From the IMG/VR virus record IMGVR_UViG_3300025876_000036, positions 1 to 46,026 of that record: a stretch of 46,026 nt of DNA. The stretch is one strand, 5' to 3'. Made by a program: the position numbers and the translations under genes. The DNA comes from a virus. Positions 18,101 through 24,955 of this stretch are shown here, one piece after another (positions within the stretch are counted from its first letter, which is position 1; each line of letters starts with the position of its first letter). The notes below the pieces were generated by a model that was not told the origin of the DNA, ran no database searches, and worked only from the letters and a program-made list of their open reading frames with translations.

Positions 18101-18258
18101 GTTTTGAAAGTAAGGTCGATCTTGTTCAAAAATATATACTATCGATTGAGTCAAATGAACAAGATGTCGCGAACTTCGATTTGATGAAAGAAGAACTTAA
18201 TAAGAGGGTTGATGACTTGGAAGCTTTAATGAACGGTGACGTTAAGCCACCCAAGTAA
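12157..18258 (+). CDS. Tail tape measure protein
   Basis: 2033 residues, by far the longest head/tail-core gene, right after the tube gene. The N-terminus (about 60-340) has the pattern of the TP901-type tape measure core: IIEVESQLTSINSILGQ, QVAQTAQEFARQGLSVEQTL, VSSDDLASALARSASVAQGA and GLGGATIGQGLKTVFTRLNL. A Gly/Ala-rich hydrophobic segment (about 1040-1085, ITGAAQGAATGLAAGALFGF) could span a membrane during DNA injection. Long charged helical stretches fill the rest (for example KLDAQAAAIKQEKRDEKAQT at about 815-835). VNSEELIIPNKSGDIVLNKE (about 618) is a motif style I associate with tape measures. At about 1.5 angstrom per residue the tail would be roughly 300 nm. It sets tail length and leaves with the DNA. 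Confidence 0.9.
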   Translation: MAQSDLEIIVGADTRNLNRKVDTAVRRLERKGVNLSTRKGEQALGRITGKADEFTKSLEASNARVIAFGASVAVIEGVRRSFVKLVTTIIEVESQLTSINSILGQSNSTIKQFGNSLFDVAKQTGQSFQQVAQTAQEFARQGLSVEQTLQRTSDALILTRLTTLKTDEAISALTATINGFQREALTSTQVINKLRAVETSFAVSSDDLASALARSASVAQGAGVSFNELLGVITAIKQRTGLGGATIGQGLKTVFTRLNLPTRVAELKALGVQIDESSNGFEKLRQVAIAYKAAQNANNQGLATQIGVAAAGQFQISKLSAAFDDLSNSYSVADAAALKSLQATNEANKANEAYNQTIGGLSKTIGASIGKILNSVGELGTSGAIKDLVLNINSILEAFQGNTVSGSNALISILNKAIVGAKEFGFLRDAAEGFAKVLTGPGLVAAAAVIKNLFSNTLIQGGASLLSLTGVNKGQKNREQNQAATLSLLKQGTIEEQKQFTLATSQAEKERVILGILQKQLAIQTAQELQYVRTADAIRKKGLVIAADSSGYTMRQTATSRVLGRGVGSKAEGTIPDAIVREQNAINKNVGGATSKARVQVIEKFNYGRGKKGPAVVNSEELIIPNKSGDIVLNKEMMKGGMLNKKGFNFAAGSTREIAIKGKLENGLPLTNKDKEWLRKNAGKNPAGASSRSQNKILPATAGAIAKRGGKDIYLDTSDPSARRERFSTLAKQNRGRSAFDSLISTDAPSKTIARKNLINRGASGGFESLTAGSGKNTFAAVDQRGIQVATGEGKKGFAGFARLQKNLDKRDIEQAKLDAQAAAIKQEKRDEKAQTIRAARRKSEQQKKQRALDLKDFKEDARLGSQKEIFEGGKEAGINTRFSAKDRASIQADEYRKEIARQQNKRGITDDELNKTPEGKALKAQVRKQVRASVGNRFFEIDKQVAQEQVGAAQREIQKQSRKGLGKIGLPSFGKLEKSFEQDKNLTPLAKAQLKEDIKNRRFQRNQGIAQKGFIGSFALSAGAPLLGRVAQGLGASEKTGSAITGAAQGAATGLAAGALFGFPGALIGSLGGAAVGGASAFLDEGPSESEKLAKLFGEIKEKNVNTANAITGFLQSESLISDLISSGDIDEGKILDLQDSAFQNLQKTGLSFEDVTKLTTAKPKDRGNVAAELQKNLNSQTNIAESKAVLAKILEEKSGTKFVGKESDLSGGRPSGFAVARALISNGAARIGINNGDVQKVQDAFSKIILPGETTESGKTIEKGGESFQEIEKIIFSSINFDKLDSALQLSGGNISQLGKDLNEAFLSGNAGKIQTAFNQLGISISDLPEGIRQASDGIARFGEIVGASFEEGGRFDKLNTTRSLQKARVRVSANDAKFGQAQLSVLDAQRSITNVNSFNSRLAGATQLKRQRSNIEIANSRFGIKNPERDDNFKKIQELQVNEETLKTENNKNKILDEANDEIRKFIQDPTVAGDIDNEELTKVLAKMGDGISSLEELGGIRTELKKIFEGTDKSSQILDNLYLKAAESVELEKVASNDRLENIKIVQNQASAIRQQQKNASTRSQMESEMGMKFEDILGTGDKSISGVVQATSEFGNTKGVNKILKDVANDTRKGFIAALQLKDEDGEFKISQGRQTQMLADFDRQIKKSGRVGSGISKFDVSGRVNSSLDFLEDKYSEEMQGEGFTAFRNEVTQRGKSVDEVIASTPKSVREGFTEIEKPFYREGDIEPILTPLEKTQRERAAVDKKNKIDRLRFEQKARLENKDGYTEDDQGVLRSSDYMEALTPRSGLAEDLETIKKPLQMDKETMDRVEGRTGKIDTSAAKGYDFRLDPTLGPSLPENLFTRETNKSPIFMGGFKPKIEPEANVNPLTEALNKATEALEAQEGAKKDNEFLKEMVNKIGEGQAERTLVFGELKEAIVALNTYMAGDSSKETFASILEKLTAEPTEEDNKSIETGKEMAAAFANSLKAGLRETFSFESKVDLVQKYILSIESNEQDVANFDLMKEELNKRVDDLEALMNGDVKPPK

Positions 18259-18287
18259 TTTCTCACTTTATCTTTTTGGATGTAATA
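18259..18287 (+). promoter_or_regulatory. Putative late promoter, post-tape-measure unit
   Basis: TTTCTC at 18259-18264, exactly 16 nt, TGTAATA at 18281-18287, then 18 nt ending AAAAGGC before the ATG at 18306. The first box starts inside or directly at the tape-measure stop. An in-frame TTG at 18276 lies inside the motif and is rejected as a start. Confidence 0.65.
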
Positions 18288-18305
18288 TTAGTTTGGATAA
18301 AAGGC

Positions 18306-18524
18306 ATGGAAGAAAAAGATTATTTATATTTTAATTTTTTGGGTAAACGGTGTATTAAATACATGTTTAAACAATATTTATATCATCTAGAAGATTTACT
18401 TGATAAAAAGTGCATTTCTAGTGATGATTATGAAGAGGCGAGGCAAAGGATTTTAGATATTGGTAATGATCAAGCGAGATTTTTTGAAGATCAAGCTGGT
18501 AATTATTTTGAAATTAACAGGTAA
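18306..18524 (+). CDS. Small protein, 72 aa, unknown function
   Basis: Starts MEEKDYLYFNFLGKRCIKYM and is predicted to be mostly helical (YLYHLEDLLDKKCIS, DDYEEARQRILDIGNDQARF), rich in aromatic and acidic residues, with no clear membrane segment. ATG 18306 is chosen over the in-frame TTG 18276 because the latter overlaps the promoter boxes. A possible ribosome-binding sequence (AAAAGG) precedes it closely. It is first of three genes that follow the tape measure and precede tube-like proteins. A small assembly factor is plausible, but nothing in the sequence proves it. Confidence 0.55.
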   Translation: MEEKDYLYFNFLGKRCIKYMFKQYLYHLEDLLDKKCISSDDYEEARQRILDIGNDQARFFEDQAGNYFEINR

Positions 18525-18533
18525 GGGGGATTT

Positions 18534-19274
18534 ATGAAAAAATTATATACATTCAAGGGGGAAATAGGCGGAAAAACTTTCGATTTTGGTCTTAAAAAAC
18601 CAAATAGAAGCGAAATGGAAGACTTAGAAATTTTCCAAGCTGCGATCAAGTCAAAGCTCATGAACATGGGAGTTCAAACAAGAGCAGCCGTTGACAAGTA
18701 TTATATGGATAATTGCGATGGAGCGATGACCAAGGGTGATGAGTATGAAATTACTAAATTACGCCAAAAGCTTGTACAAAAAGAGGAGGAATTGCTCACT
18801 AGCGTTGGTGATAAAAACAAAGATTCTAGGATTAAATTATACGAAGAGATCAATAAGTTGTCAGAAGAGATCAGAAATTTCAATGAATATTATTCGGCTA
18901 TTTATGATGATACTGTTGAGACGAAGGCCCGTAATAAGTCAATTGATTATGCCTTTTTAAACTTTTCTTTAATTGGGGACGCAGCTCTATTTGATTCAGA
19001 CAACGAACATGCACAAAAAAGAATGATTGAGCAGTTCGAACAGATGGAAGAAAAACAAGAAGGTGAAAATGGCGGCGAATGGTCTGATATTTGTAACAAA
19101 TTGGTATTTTTATTTACTTTGTGGTTTATGGGGATTGCAGATACCGAAGAAGATTTTGAAAGATTTTATAAAGAAAATTTTGGAAAAGAAGTTGAAGGAA
19201 AAATCGAAAACGAAGAAATAGAAAAAGAAGTAGAGAAAGAAGAAAAAGAAGTAGAAAAAGATAATAAGAAGTAA
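18534..19274 (+). CDS. Putative tail assembly chaperone, 246 aa
   Basis: Helical, strongly charged protein: KLYTFKGEIGGKTFDFGLKK at the N-terminus, a coiled-coil middle (EITKLRQKLVQKEEELLTSV, IKLYEEINKLSEEIRNFNEY), a hydrophobic LVFLFTLWFMG near residue 200, and a low-complexity Glu/Lys tail. A ribosome-binding-like AAGGGGGA precedes the ATG. The stop overlaps the next start by one nucleotide (TAATG). A pair of helical proteins next to the tape measure, the second in the -1 frame, recalls tail assembly chaperones, which are usually upstream of the tape measure and made by frameshifting. Here the pair lies downstream and the -1 frame is closed by TAA TAA at 19262-19267, so frameshifting is unlikely. 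The assignment is tentative. Confidence 0.4.
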   Translation: MKKLYTFKGEIGGKTFDFGLKKPNRSEMEDLEIFQAAIKSKLMNMGVQTRAAVDKYYMDNCDGAMTKGDEYEITKLRQKLVQKEEELLTSVGDKNKDSRIKLYEEINKLSEEIRNFNEYYSAIYDDTVETKARNKSIDYAFLNFSLIGDAALFDSDNEHAQKRMIEQFEQMEEKQEGENGGEWSDICNKLVFLFTLWFMGIADTEEDFERFYKENFGKEVEGKIENEEIEKEVEKEEKEVEKDNKK

Positions 19275-20173
19275 TGAATGAAGATTCTATTCTTCGAAGC
19301 GGGCTTTCGGAAATATTAAAAGGCTATTCTTATGATATTGAGAACGATCTTTATATCAAGCACATGTCTTTGGATGATCATGTAGATTATGAGAGAGTGT
19401 ATTCTTTTTTTTACGAACGATTAAAAAAAAGAGGTGTAGAAAGTTCTGAAAGTTTAATTGAAAGGGCCATTTCTCAAGATTTGTGGTCAGAGGAAAAAAA
19501 TGTTAAAATCAAAGACTTGCTCGAATTAAATGATCAACTGAAAAAAACTATTCAGAAGTCATTGGCGGAAGACATGAAGAAACATGCAAAAAAGCAACTC
19601 GAAGATAGTTACAAAGAGTACGAGAATCTATTAGACCAAAAATATTCAATTACATCCAGCTCAATAGAGAGCATCACCGACAAAAGGATGCATGAATATT
19701 ATATTATAAATTCTTTATATTTAGATGAAAACCTTTCTCAAAAAAAGTTTAATGAAAAGGATTTTGATGAAATAGAACCAGAAGAGTTATTTAAAATTAA
19801 CAAGAGCTATAATAAATATACTGAAAAATTAAGAGAATCAAATATTAGAAAAATATCTATTAAAGGGTTTTTCCGAAGTTCGTGGGATTTAGCAGAGAAT
19901 GCATATCATTATTTTGGAAAACCAATTAGTCAAATTACATATTTTCAAACAAATTTAGCTGCAAATGCAAATATATTCGGAAATATTTTTAAAAACTACC
20001 CGAATATTGATTCTGAAGATCCAGAAGAAATAATAGAATTTGCACAAATGAGACACGAAGCCGAAAAACAAAAAGGCAAAAATAGAAGTTTTATGGGGGT
20101 TGATCAAGACAAAATGAAAAGAGCTGGCATTGAAAGCGCTGATAAATCTGCTCAATTCAATAACGCTCGATAA
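19274..20173 (+). CDS. Putative tail assembly partner protein, 299 aa
   Basis: Helical, acidic/basic-patterned protein starting MNEDSILRSGLSEILKGYSY, with long charged helices (DQLKKTIQKSLAEDMKKHAK) and a more hydrophobic block (FFRSSWDLAENAYHYFGKPI, FQTNLAANANIFGNIFKNYP). The tail (MGVDQDKMKRAGIESADKSA) is polar. It overlaps the preceding gene by one nucleotide and is presumably made with it. I do not recognise a family; the position between tape measure and tail-tip genes favours an assembly role. The promoter motif for the next unit overlaps its 3' end. Confidence 0.45.
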   Translation: MNEDSILRSGLSEILKGYSYDIENDLYIKHMSLDDHVDYERVYSFFYERLKKRGVESSESLIERAISQDLWSEEKNVKIKDLLELNDQLKKTIQKSLAEDMKKHAKKQLEDSYKEYENLLDQKYSITSSSIESITDKRMHEYYIINSLYLDENLSQKKFNEKDFDEIEPEELFKINKSYNKYTEKLRESNIRKISIKGFFRSSWDLAENAYHYFGKPISQITYFQTNLAANANIFGNIFKNYPNIDSEDPEEIIEFAQMRHEAEKQKGKNRSFMGVDQDKMKRAGIESADKSAQFNNAR

Positions 20174-20183
20174 AAGTGTAATA
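20155..20183 (+). promoter_or_regulatory. Putative late promoter, tail-tip unit (weak upstream box)
   Basis: TGTAATA at 20177-20183 is intact. The hexamer 16 nt upstream is ATTCAA (20155-20160), a poor match to TTTCTC/TTTCAC and inside the preceding gene. The ATG at 20195 follows after 11 nt with an AAGG just before it. Confidence 0.45.
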
Positions 20184-20194
20184 AATGCCAAGGT

Positions 20195-21016
20195 ATGAGG
20201 TATTTTAGAAATCAAGATATTTGTGTAAGATTAGAGGGCGATTCAATTAAGGGAGCGAACTCTTTTTCTTTTGATTCCTCCTATTCTAGTCCCAAAGTAG
20301 AAGTTGTTGGAAAAGGCATTTTAACTCGGAGTTACGGAGGCAAGAACGAGTCTGTAGGATCTATATCGGCGTTAATATTAGACGACGGAAGTGACTTGTA
20401 TAGTAAATTTATTGCAAACAGTGGAGTTATCTCGAATGGATCTCTGGGATCTTCTGATGTTAATTTTAATTTTAACCAAGGGTATATCAATAGTTACACC
20501 TTGAACGGAGGGGTTTCTACCCTACCATCCGATTCGATTGAATTTGTTGCTTATGGGGAGATAGAAAACGAAGAGATCGACCCGCAAGATAATATAGGCG
20601 AGAAAGCATTCAAAAGTAAATCTATTTTTATTGGAGGTCTTGACAGATTAGAAACAGAACACATTCAGTCTTTTAACTATTCCATCTCAACAAGTTGGAA
20701 GCCATCTTATATCATGGGAACTCATCTACCAGTTAATGTTTCTAGGGTGGAAGGATATACAATTTCTTTGGATTTGGATTTGATAGTCGCTGGTTCGGCT
20801 ATGGATAGTGTTATGAATGATTTTGAAAAATTTATAAGTGGATCAAATGATTTAACAATTACTATAACGGGATGCGATGAAACAATTATCTATTCTATGC
20901 CAAAAGCTAATATCGAATCGGAGGGACTAACTGCAAGTGTTGATGGTTTTTTGGAGGGAAGTATCAAGTTTCAGTCATTTGTTAATAATTTAGAAGATTT
21001 GGAAATTGCACCATAA
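20195..21016 (+). CDS. Tube-like tail protein (273 aa)
   Basis: Beta-rich, Ser/Gly-rich protein. The segment KSIFIGGLDRLETEHIQSFN with the following YSISTSW and a later EGYTISLDLDL matches the style of the second half of the tail tube protein (ANIQSFSVSVDFPRE and TPITATVSMDF), which suggests the same fold and common origin. Proteins with a tube fold downstream of the tape measure often form the distal tail or tube-initiation ring. Its stop overlaps the next gene by one nucleotide (TAATG). A weak AAGG lies in front of the start. Assignment to the tail tip is by fold similarity and position, not by a diagnostic motif. Confidence 0.55.
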   Translation: MRYFRNQDICVRLEGDSIKGANSFSFDSSYSSPKVEVVGKGILTRSYGGKNESVGSISALILDDGSDLYSKFIANSGVISNGSLGSSDVNFNFNQGYINSYTLNGGVSTLPSDSIEFVAYGEIENEEIDPQDNIGEKAFKSKSIFIGGLDRLETEHIQSFNYSISTSWKPSYIMGTHLPVNVSRVEGYTISLDLDLIVAGSAMDSVMNDFEKFISGSNDLTITITGCDETIIYSMPKANIESEGLTASVDGFLEGSIKFQSFVNNLEDLEIAP

Positions 21017-21801
21017 TGAGTTATATAAATTATAAAGATGTTAGTGTAACATACGATGGTGTGGAAATATTATGTAAAGATTTTAGCATAAGTACTTCGA
21101 ATTCTCTAGGGTCCGCTAGAGACCGTGGGTCTATTAGCTCTGGAGTAACTTACGGGAATAAAAGGCCTACTACTGCAATTAATATAAACTATTTAATAGG
21201 TAGTGATGGGGACGTTTTTTATGAAGACTTTAAAGCACTTTTTGATGGAGACGAGAATTTTTCAGAATTTAATACCAAAGAGTTGGTGATTGGGTCTTAT
21301 AGCTTTACCGGACCATTATGCCCACAAAGCTTGTCCATTTCTGCAAGTGAGAACTCACTTTTTGATGCCAGCGTTAGTTTGATTTACTATGGAAACATAC
21401 AAGAAGAAATGACCACTGAACAACTAACCAATTTGTTTGATGATAGTATCCTCATTGGTCATTCCGCCAATAGTCCAGTAGTCGGAGTTAGCGGGGTATC
21501 TGACTTGTCTTTGAGCGCTTCCTTAATTCAGAATCCCATATTTTTTACATCAAATTCTGCTAATGAGCCAGACTTCATCGACATTACGGAAAGAAAAAAA
21601 GAATGTAACATTAAAACTAGTAACATTGATCATTTTATTACTACCAATGGAGAAGAAGCCTCTCTTTCTTTTAGTGTGCAGGATTTAGAGGGAAATTCAT
21701 TACAGGATTATTCAATTTCTGGAAAAGTCCAATCAACTGACTTCACTTTAAGTGCCGAAGATGTTGCGTCCGTAGATATGTCAATAATTACCTTTATATA
21801 A
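21016..21801 (+). CDS. Tube-like tail protein (261 aa)
   Basis: Beta-rich protein starting MSYINYKDVSVTYDGVEILC, with ISTSNSLGSARDRGSISSGV then RPTTAININYLIGSDGDVFY, resembling the first half of the tail tube protein (LEDVNQFGSTAALDRVL then TPTMEFTYYVTDG). It is coupled to the preceding tube-like gene by a one-nucleotide overlap, and the next gene starts right after its stop. The two adjacent tube-like genes may form distinct rings at the distal end of the tail. The homology is judged by eye and needs a profile search; function is inferred. Confidence 0.5.
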   Translation: MSYINYKDVSVTYDGVEILCKDFSISTSNSLGSARDRGSISSGVTYGNKRPTTAININYLIGSDGDVFYEDFKALFDGDENFSEFNTKELVIGSYSFTGPLCPQSLSISASENSLFDASVSLIYYGNIQEEMTTEQLTNLFDDSILIGHSANSPVVGVSGVSDLSLSASLIQNPIFFTSNSANEPDFIDITERKKECNIKTSNIDHFITTNGEEASLSFSVQDLEGNSLQDYSISGKVQSTDFTLSAEDVASVDMSIITFI

Positions 21802-23364
21802 ATGATATTCGATAAAACAACAATATTAGGGTCTTCTACGGAATATGAATATTTCGGAGCAAATTTATATAATTATAGGAAAATAAAAACTCTGAAGGTT
21901 GAGGGTTTTTTAATTGATGCAGATATTTTAGAAGGAAGCTCAACTCCGAATGTTCAAGCTATTGACGATTTTTTGGAAGTGCCGATAATGGAGGAAGTCA
22001 GTATTAATGGCGAAGACTTCGGTACAGGCAAGTTGACCAGCATCTCTTTTTCTGATGACGATCTTAGTCCAAATTTGAAAAAAGTCTCAGCTTCTATAGA
22101 AATTTATGAAGAGGGATTAGAGGATGATTTTATCGTACCTACGAGCACAAAGTTTTTAGAAAGTTTAAGCGAATCTTTCTCGTTTAATAGATCAGCCTCT
22201 AATAAAGATTTTAATTATTCGGTTAGTATTTTGTATTTGGACGACGAGACTACTGATCCACTAGCCTCAGCGAAAGACCTAGCAGAGGCTTTAATTGACC
22301 AAGCATTGTCTGGAGAATTAATAGTTGGTTATGATCCATCTGAATACAAATTATACTCTACTGAAAGTATCGATCAAATATCTAAATCATACTCTCTATC
22401 TCATCAATATAACTTTGTTGAAGCCCCAGAGGATAATTGTGATTACACCTTAGAAACCTCCATTTCTACAGACGGCAATGGGATAACAACGGTATCCGAG
22501 CGCGGTGTTGTTCGTGGTATTAATGGAGAAGACTTATTAGAAGTGGCTAAAAGCAAAGCATCAAATTTGATTAACAACTCTTATGATAGATGTTTTACTG
22601 CATTCAACGTCTTTATAGACGAATATGACACCCCTCAGACTCTTAATCAAAAAAAGATATCAGTTACTAGAGATATAAACGAAAGAAGTTCAACAGTTAC
22701 TTATACGGTTGTTTATTCCAACGACATATCTATTCAAGAGGGTCATAGTTGGTCGTATAGTAATGAAATTAAAAAGTCAGAAAGTTTTTACTTAATATCT
22801 GAAAGAGGACAAATAATTGGAGATGGCAAGCCGTTCTCTTCTATCGAAAATGCTAAAACAGCTTGGGATGAAATAAAGAACGGCATTCAAGAAAGAGTAG
22901 AAACAACATTTAGAAGTAACACAATAGACTTTAGGGAGATATATCTTTCGAGTGAAGATACTAATTATTCGGAAATAGATGGGACCATTAATTATAACTT
23001 TACCTACTCAAGCGAACCTAGGGAAGGCGACGACAAAATCACAACTAAAAATACTTTAACAAATTCTTACCCAGTTGATTTAAAAAATAATTTTAACATA
23101 TTAAGAGACAAGCAGATATCTCAAAAATTAAACTTAGCTACAGTAGGAAAAACTACATTAACTATGGAATTAAGAGGTGAGAAAGAAAGTAGTTTCTCAA
23201 ATTACATTAGCTTTATTAATTCTAATGTTTCAAGCTATAAGCCAGATGAAGAATTTCTTCACATTTCTGCACCAAAAATATCCTTCAACCCTAAAAAGAA
23301 TTTAATGACATTTAGTGTTTATTGGAATTGGCTAAGGGAGTCCGCCGACATAGATGATATCTAA
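21802..23364 (+). CDS. Repeat-built tail protein, 520 aa
   Basis: A beta-rich protein made of tandem units of about 100 residues. Two units carry the same signature: VSERGVVRGINGEDLLEVAK at about 232-251, and ISERGQIIGDGKPFSS followed by ENAKTAWDEIKNGI at about 330. Each unit ends in a strand such as TVTYTVVYSND or TINYNFTYSSEP. The next gene has similar strands (KISYSVIISEE, SISFSFEYDDA), so the two proteins seem related. Its start is adjacent to the previous stop and its end overlaps the next start by 11 nt, so translation is coupled. A structural tail protein, perhaps side decorations or tail-tip domains, is the best guess. I cannot name a family. Confidence 0.55.
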   Translation: MIFDKTTILGSSTEYEYFGANLYNYRKIKTLKVEGFLIDADILEGSSTPNVQAIDDFLEVPIMEEVSINGEDFGTGKLTSISFSDDDLSPNLKKVSASIEIYEEGLEDDFIVPTSTKFLESLSESFSFNRSASNKDFNYSVSILYLDDETTDPLASAKDLAEALIDQALSGELIVGYDPSEYKLYSTESIDQISKSYSLSHQYNFVEAPEDNCDYTLETSISTDGNGITTVSERGVVRGINGEDLLEVAKSKASNLINNSYDRCFTAFNVFIDEYDTPQTLNQKKISVTRDINERSSTVTYTVVYSNDISIQEGHSWSYSNEIKKSESFYLISERGQIIGDGKPFSSIENAKTAWDEIKNGIQERVETTFRSNTIDFREIYLSSEDTNYSEIDGTINYNFTYSSEPREGDDKITTKNTLTNSYPVDLKNNFNILRDKQISQKLNLATVGKTTLTMELRGEKESSFSNYISFINSNVSSYKPDEEFLHISAPKISFNPKKNLMTFSVYWNWLRESADIDDI

Positions 23365-24955
23365 AATTACAGAACCAAAAGTTTCTATTACTCAGTCTCC
23401 CATTTTCTATAATAAAAAGTGGGGATTTTCGGAGAATATAACTCTGAATGGAAAAGCTATTGCCACTGAAGGTTACGTTGATTTACTAGGTTTACAAGAC
23501 GACATTCTTACAACTTACGAAATAGTAAATGGTACATTGAGCGTAGGGGGAATTACAAGAGGAAACGTTTTTTTGCAAAGCATTGATTTTGGGCCATCAG
23601 ATTATTTATCAAATATTGATTATACTGTGGTTTTACTATGCTATCCCAATGATTACTTTATCGAACAAGGTATAATTAACCCCTCAGACAAATGGGATTT
23701 TTCCGAAGACAGAGAAAAAGTTTTAAGGGTTAGCCATGTCGCATCTGCGGCTGGAATAAATACTGAAGGTTTAGACGGCACAGGATTCGACACTGTTCAA
23801 ACCTTTGTTAAAAACTTGGTTTATCCAGTAGTCACAGAAGTTCCGACGAGTCTGGCAGCTTACCTAGAAAATGGCGTAACTAGTTCTTCCGATTTTGTAT
23901 TAATAAGTCAATCAGAGAGTATAAATAGAATTAATGGAGAATATTCTATTAGCGAAGTTTATGAACTTGATTTGCTTAATACTAATAAAAAATCTAAAAT
24001 TAGTTATAGCGTTATTATAAGCGAAGAAGTTCAAGGCTTTCATAAGGCTTCTATATCTGGGGATATTACTGGTGGAATAAATACAACCCCAGAAGAATTA
24101 GAAACAATTCTTGCGGACTTGGAATTTAAAACAATAATAGAAGAGAGTCACGGCATAACGCTAAATGAAACTCCGATTACAAAGACAAACAAAATAAATA
24201 ATAAAGCTAAATCCATATCCTTTAGCTTTGAATATGACGACGCTATAAGCAATATTGGTGAAGATACATTGATTTTAGAATTATCCTTGAACGAAAGCAA
24301 GGGAGAAGATAAAATAACAAAATATTCTCTAAAAGGTTCTTTAAAGGGAAGGTCAGATTTAACAGATAAATGGGAGCTTATCGAAAGTAATTACGATTCG
24401 AAAATAAATATCTATAAAAGCGAGAATGTATTGGAACTTTTTTCTAATTATTATGATATTGAAGATATAAATAAGAATTATACCTCGGCCAGTGTTACAA
24501 AAAATAAATTTAAAGGGGAAATAAGTTTTTCCGTTAACGTTACAAACGAAGAAGAGCCGCCAGAAGGTTTTGAAAAATTTGACTATTCTGTTGGCATAGA
24601 ATATCCATACTTCAAAGCACAACCTTATGCACTAGTTGGTCAAGTATATTTAAAGCAAGAAGGTTCAGACGAATACGTCCTTCAAAATTTAGAATACTTT
24701 GAAAGAGCCAAGTTATCCATTAATGGTACTGCCGTAATTAAGGATGATATTGGTATTGAACAAGGAATAAAATCCACTCATGATGAAATTTTGGGAATTT
24801 CAAGGGATTATCTATCAGGAGATGAAATTTTGATTACAAAAACTATAGGATCAAACCCAAATTTCGGGAAAAAAATTACATTTAACTATTCTTGGGACTA
24901 TTCCGGATCACCAGTTAACCAAAAAGGAGATCTAGGCAGTATTAATCTCCGATAG
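23354..24955 (+). CDS. Repeat-built tail protein, 533 aa
   Basis: Related in style to the 520-residue protein just upstream, whose stop it overlaps by 11 nt. It has beta-rich units of about 100 residues with closing strands KISYSVIISEEVQG, SISFSFEYDDA and KITFNYSWDYSGSP, and helix-like elements between them (NTTPEELETILADLEFKTII). It starts MISKITEPKVSITQSPIFYN. Its 3' end overlaps the convergent minus-strand gene by 14 nt (24942-24955), where the transcription direction changes and no terminator is visible. Probably a structural component of the distal tail; function is not recognisable. Confidence 0.55.
   Translation: MISKITEPKVSITQSPIFYNKKWGFSENITLNGKAIATEGYVDLLGLQDDILTTYEIVNGTLSVGGITRGNVFLQSIDFGPSDYLSNIDYTVVLLCYPNDYFIEQGIINPSDKWDFSEDREKVLRVSHVASAAGINTEGLDGTGFDTVQTFVKNLVYPVVTEVPTSLAAYLENGVTSSSDFVLISQSESINRINGEYSISEVYELDLLNTNKKSKISYSVIISEEVQGFHKASISGDITGGINTTPEELETILADLEFKTIIEESHGITLNETPITKTNKINNKAKSISFSFEYDDAISNIGEDTLILELSLNESKGEDKITKYSLKGSLKGRSDLTDKWELIESNYDSKINIYKSENVLELFSNYYDIEDINKNYTSASVTKNKFKGEISFSVNVTNEEEPPEGFEKFDYSVGIEYPYFKAQPYALVGQVYLKQEGSDEYVLQNLEYFERAKLSINGTAVIKDDIGIEQGIKSTHDEILGISRDYLSGDEILITKTIGSNPNFGKKITFNYSWDYSGSPVNQKGDLGSINLR

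Noticed and set aside
18276-18305. In-frame TTG start for the 72-residue gene
   Set aside because: It lies inside the promoter motif (TGTAATA at 18281); ATG 18306 has an AAAAGG in front.
19190-19275. Programmed -1 frameshift joining the 246- and 299-residue genes
   Set aside because: The -1 frame contains TAA TAA at 19262-19267 just before the second ATG, so a shift in the A-rich tract would terminate; TAATG coupling explains the overlap.
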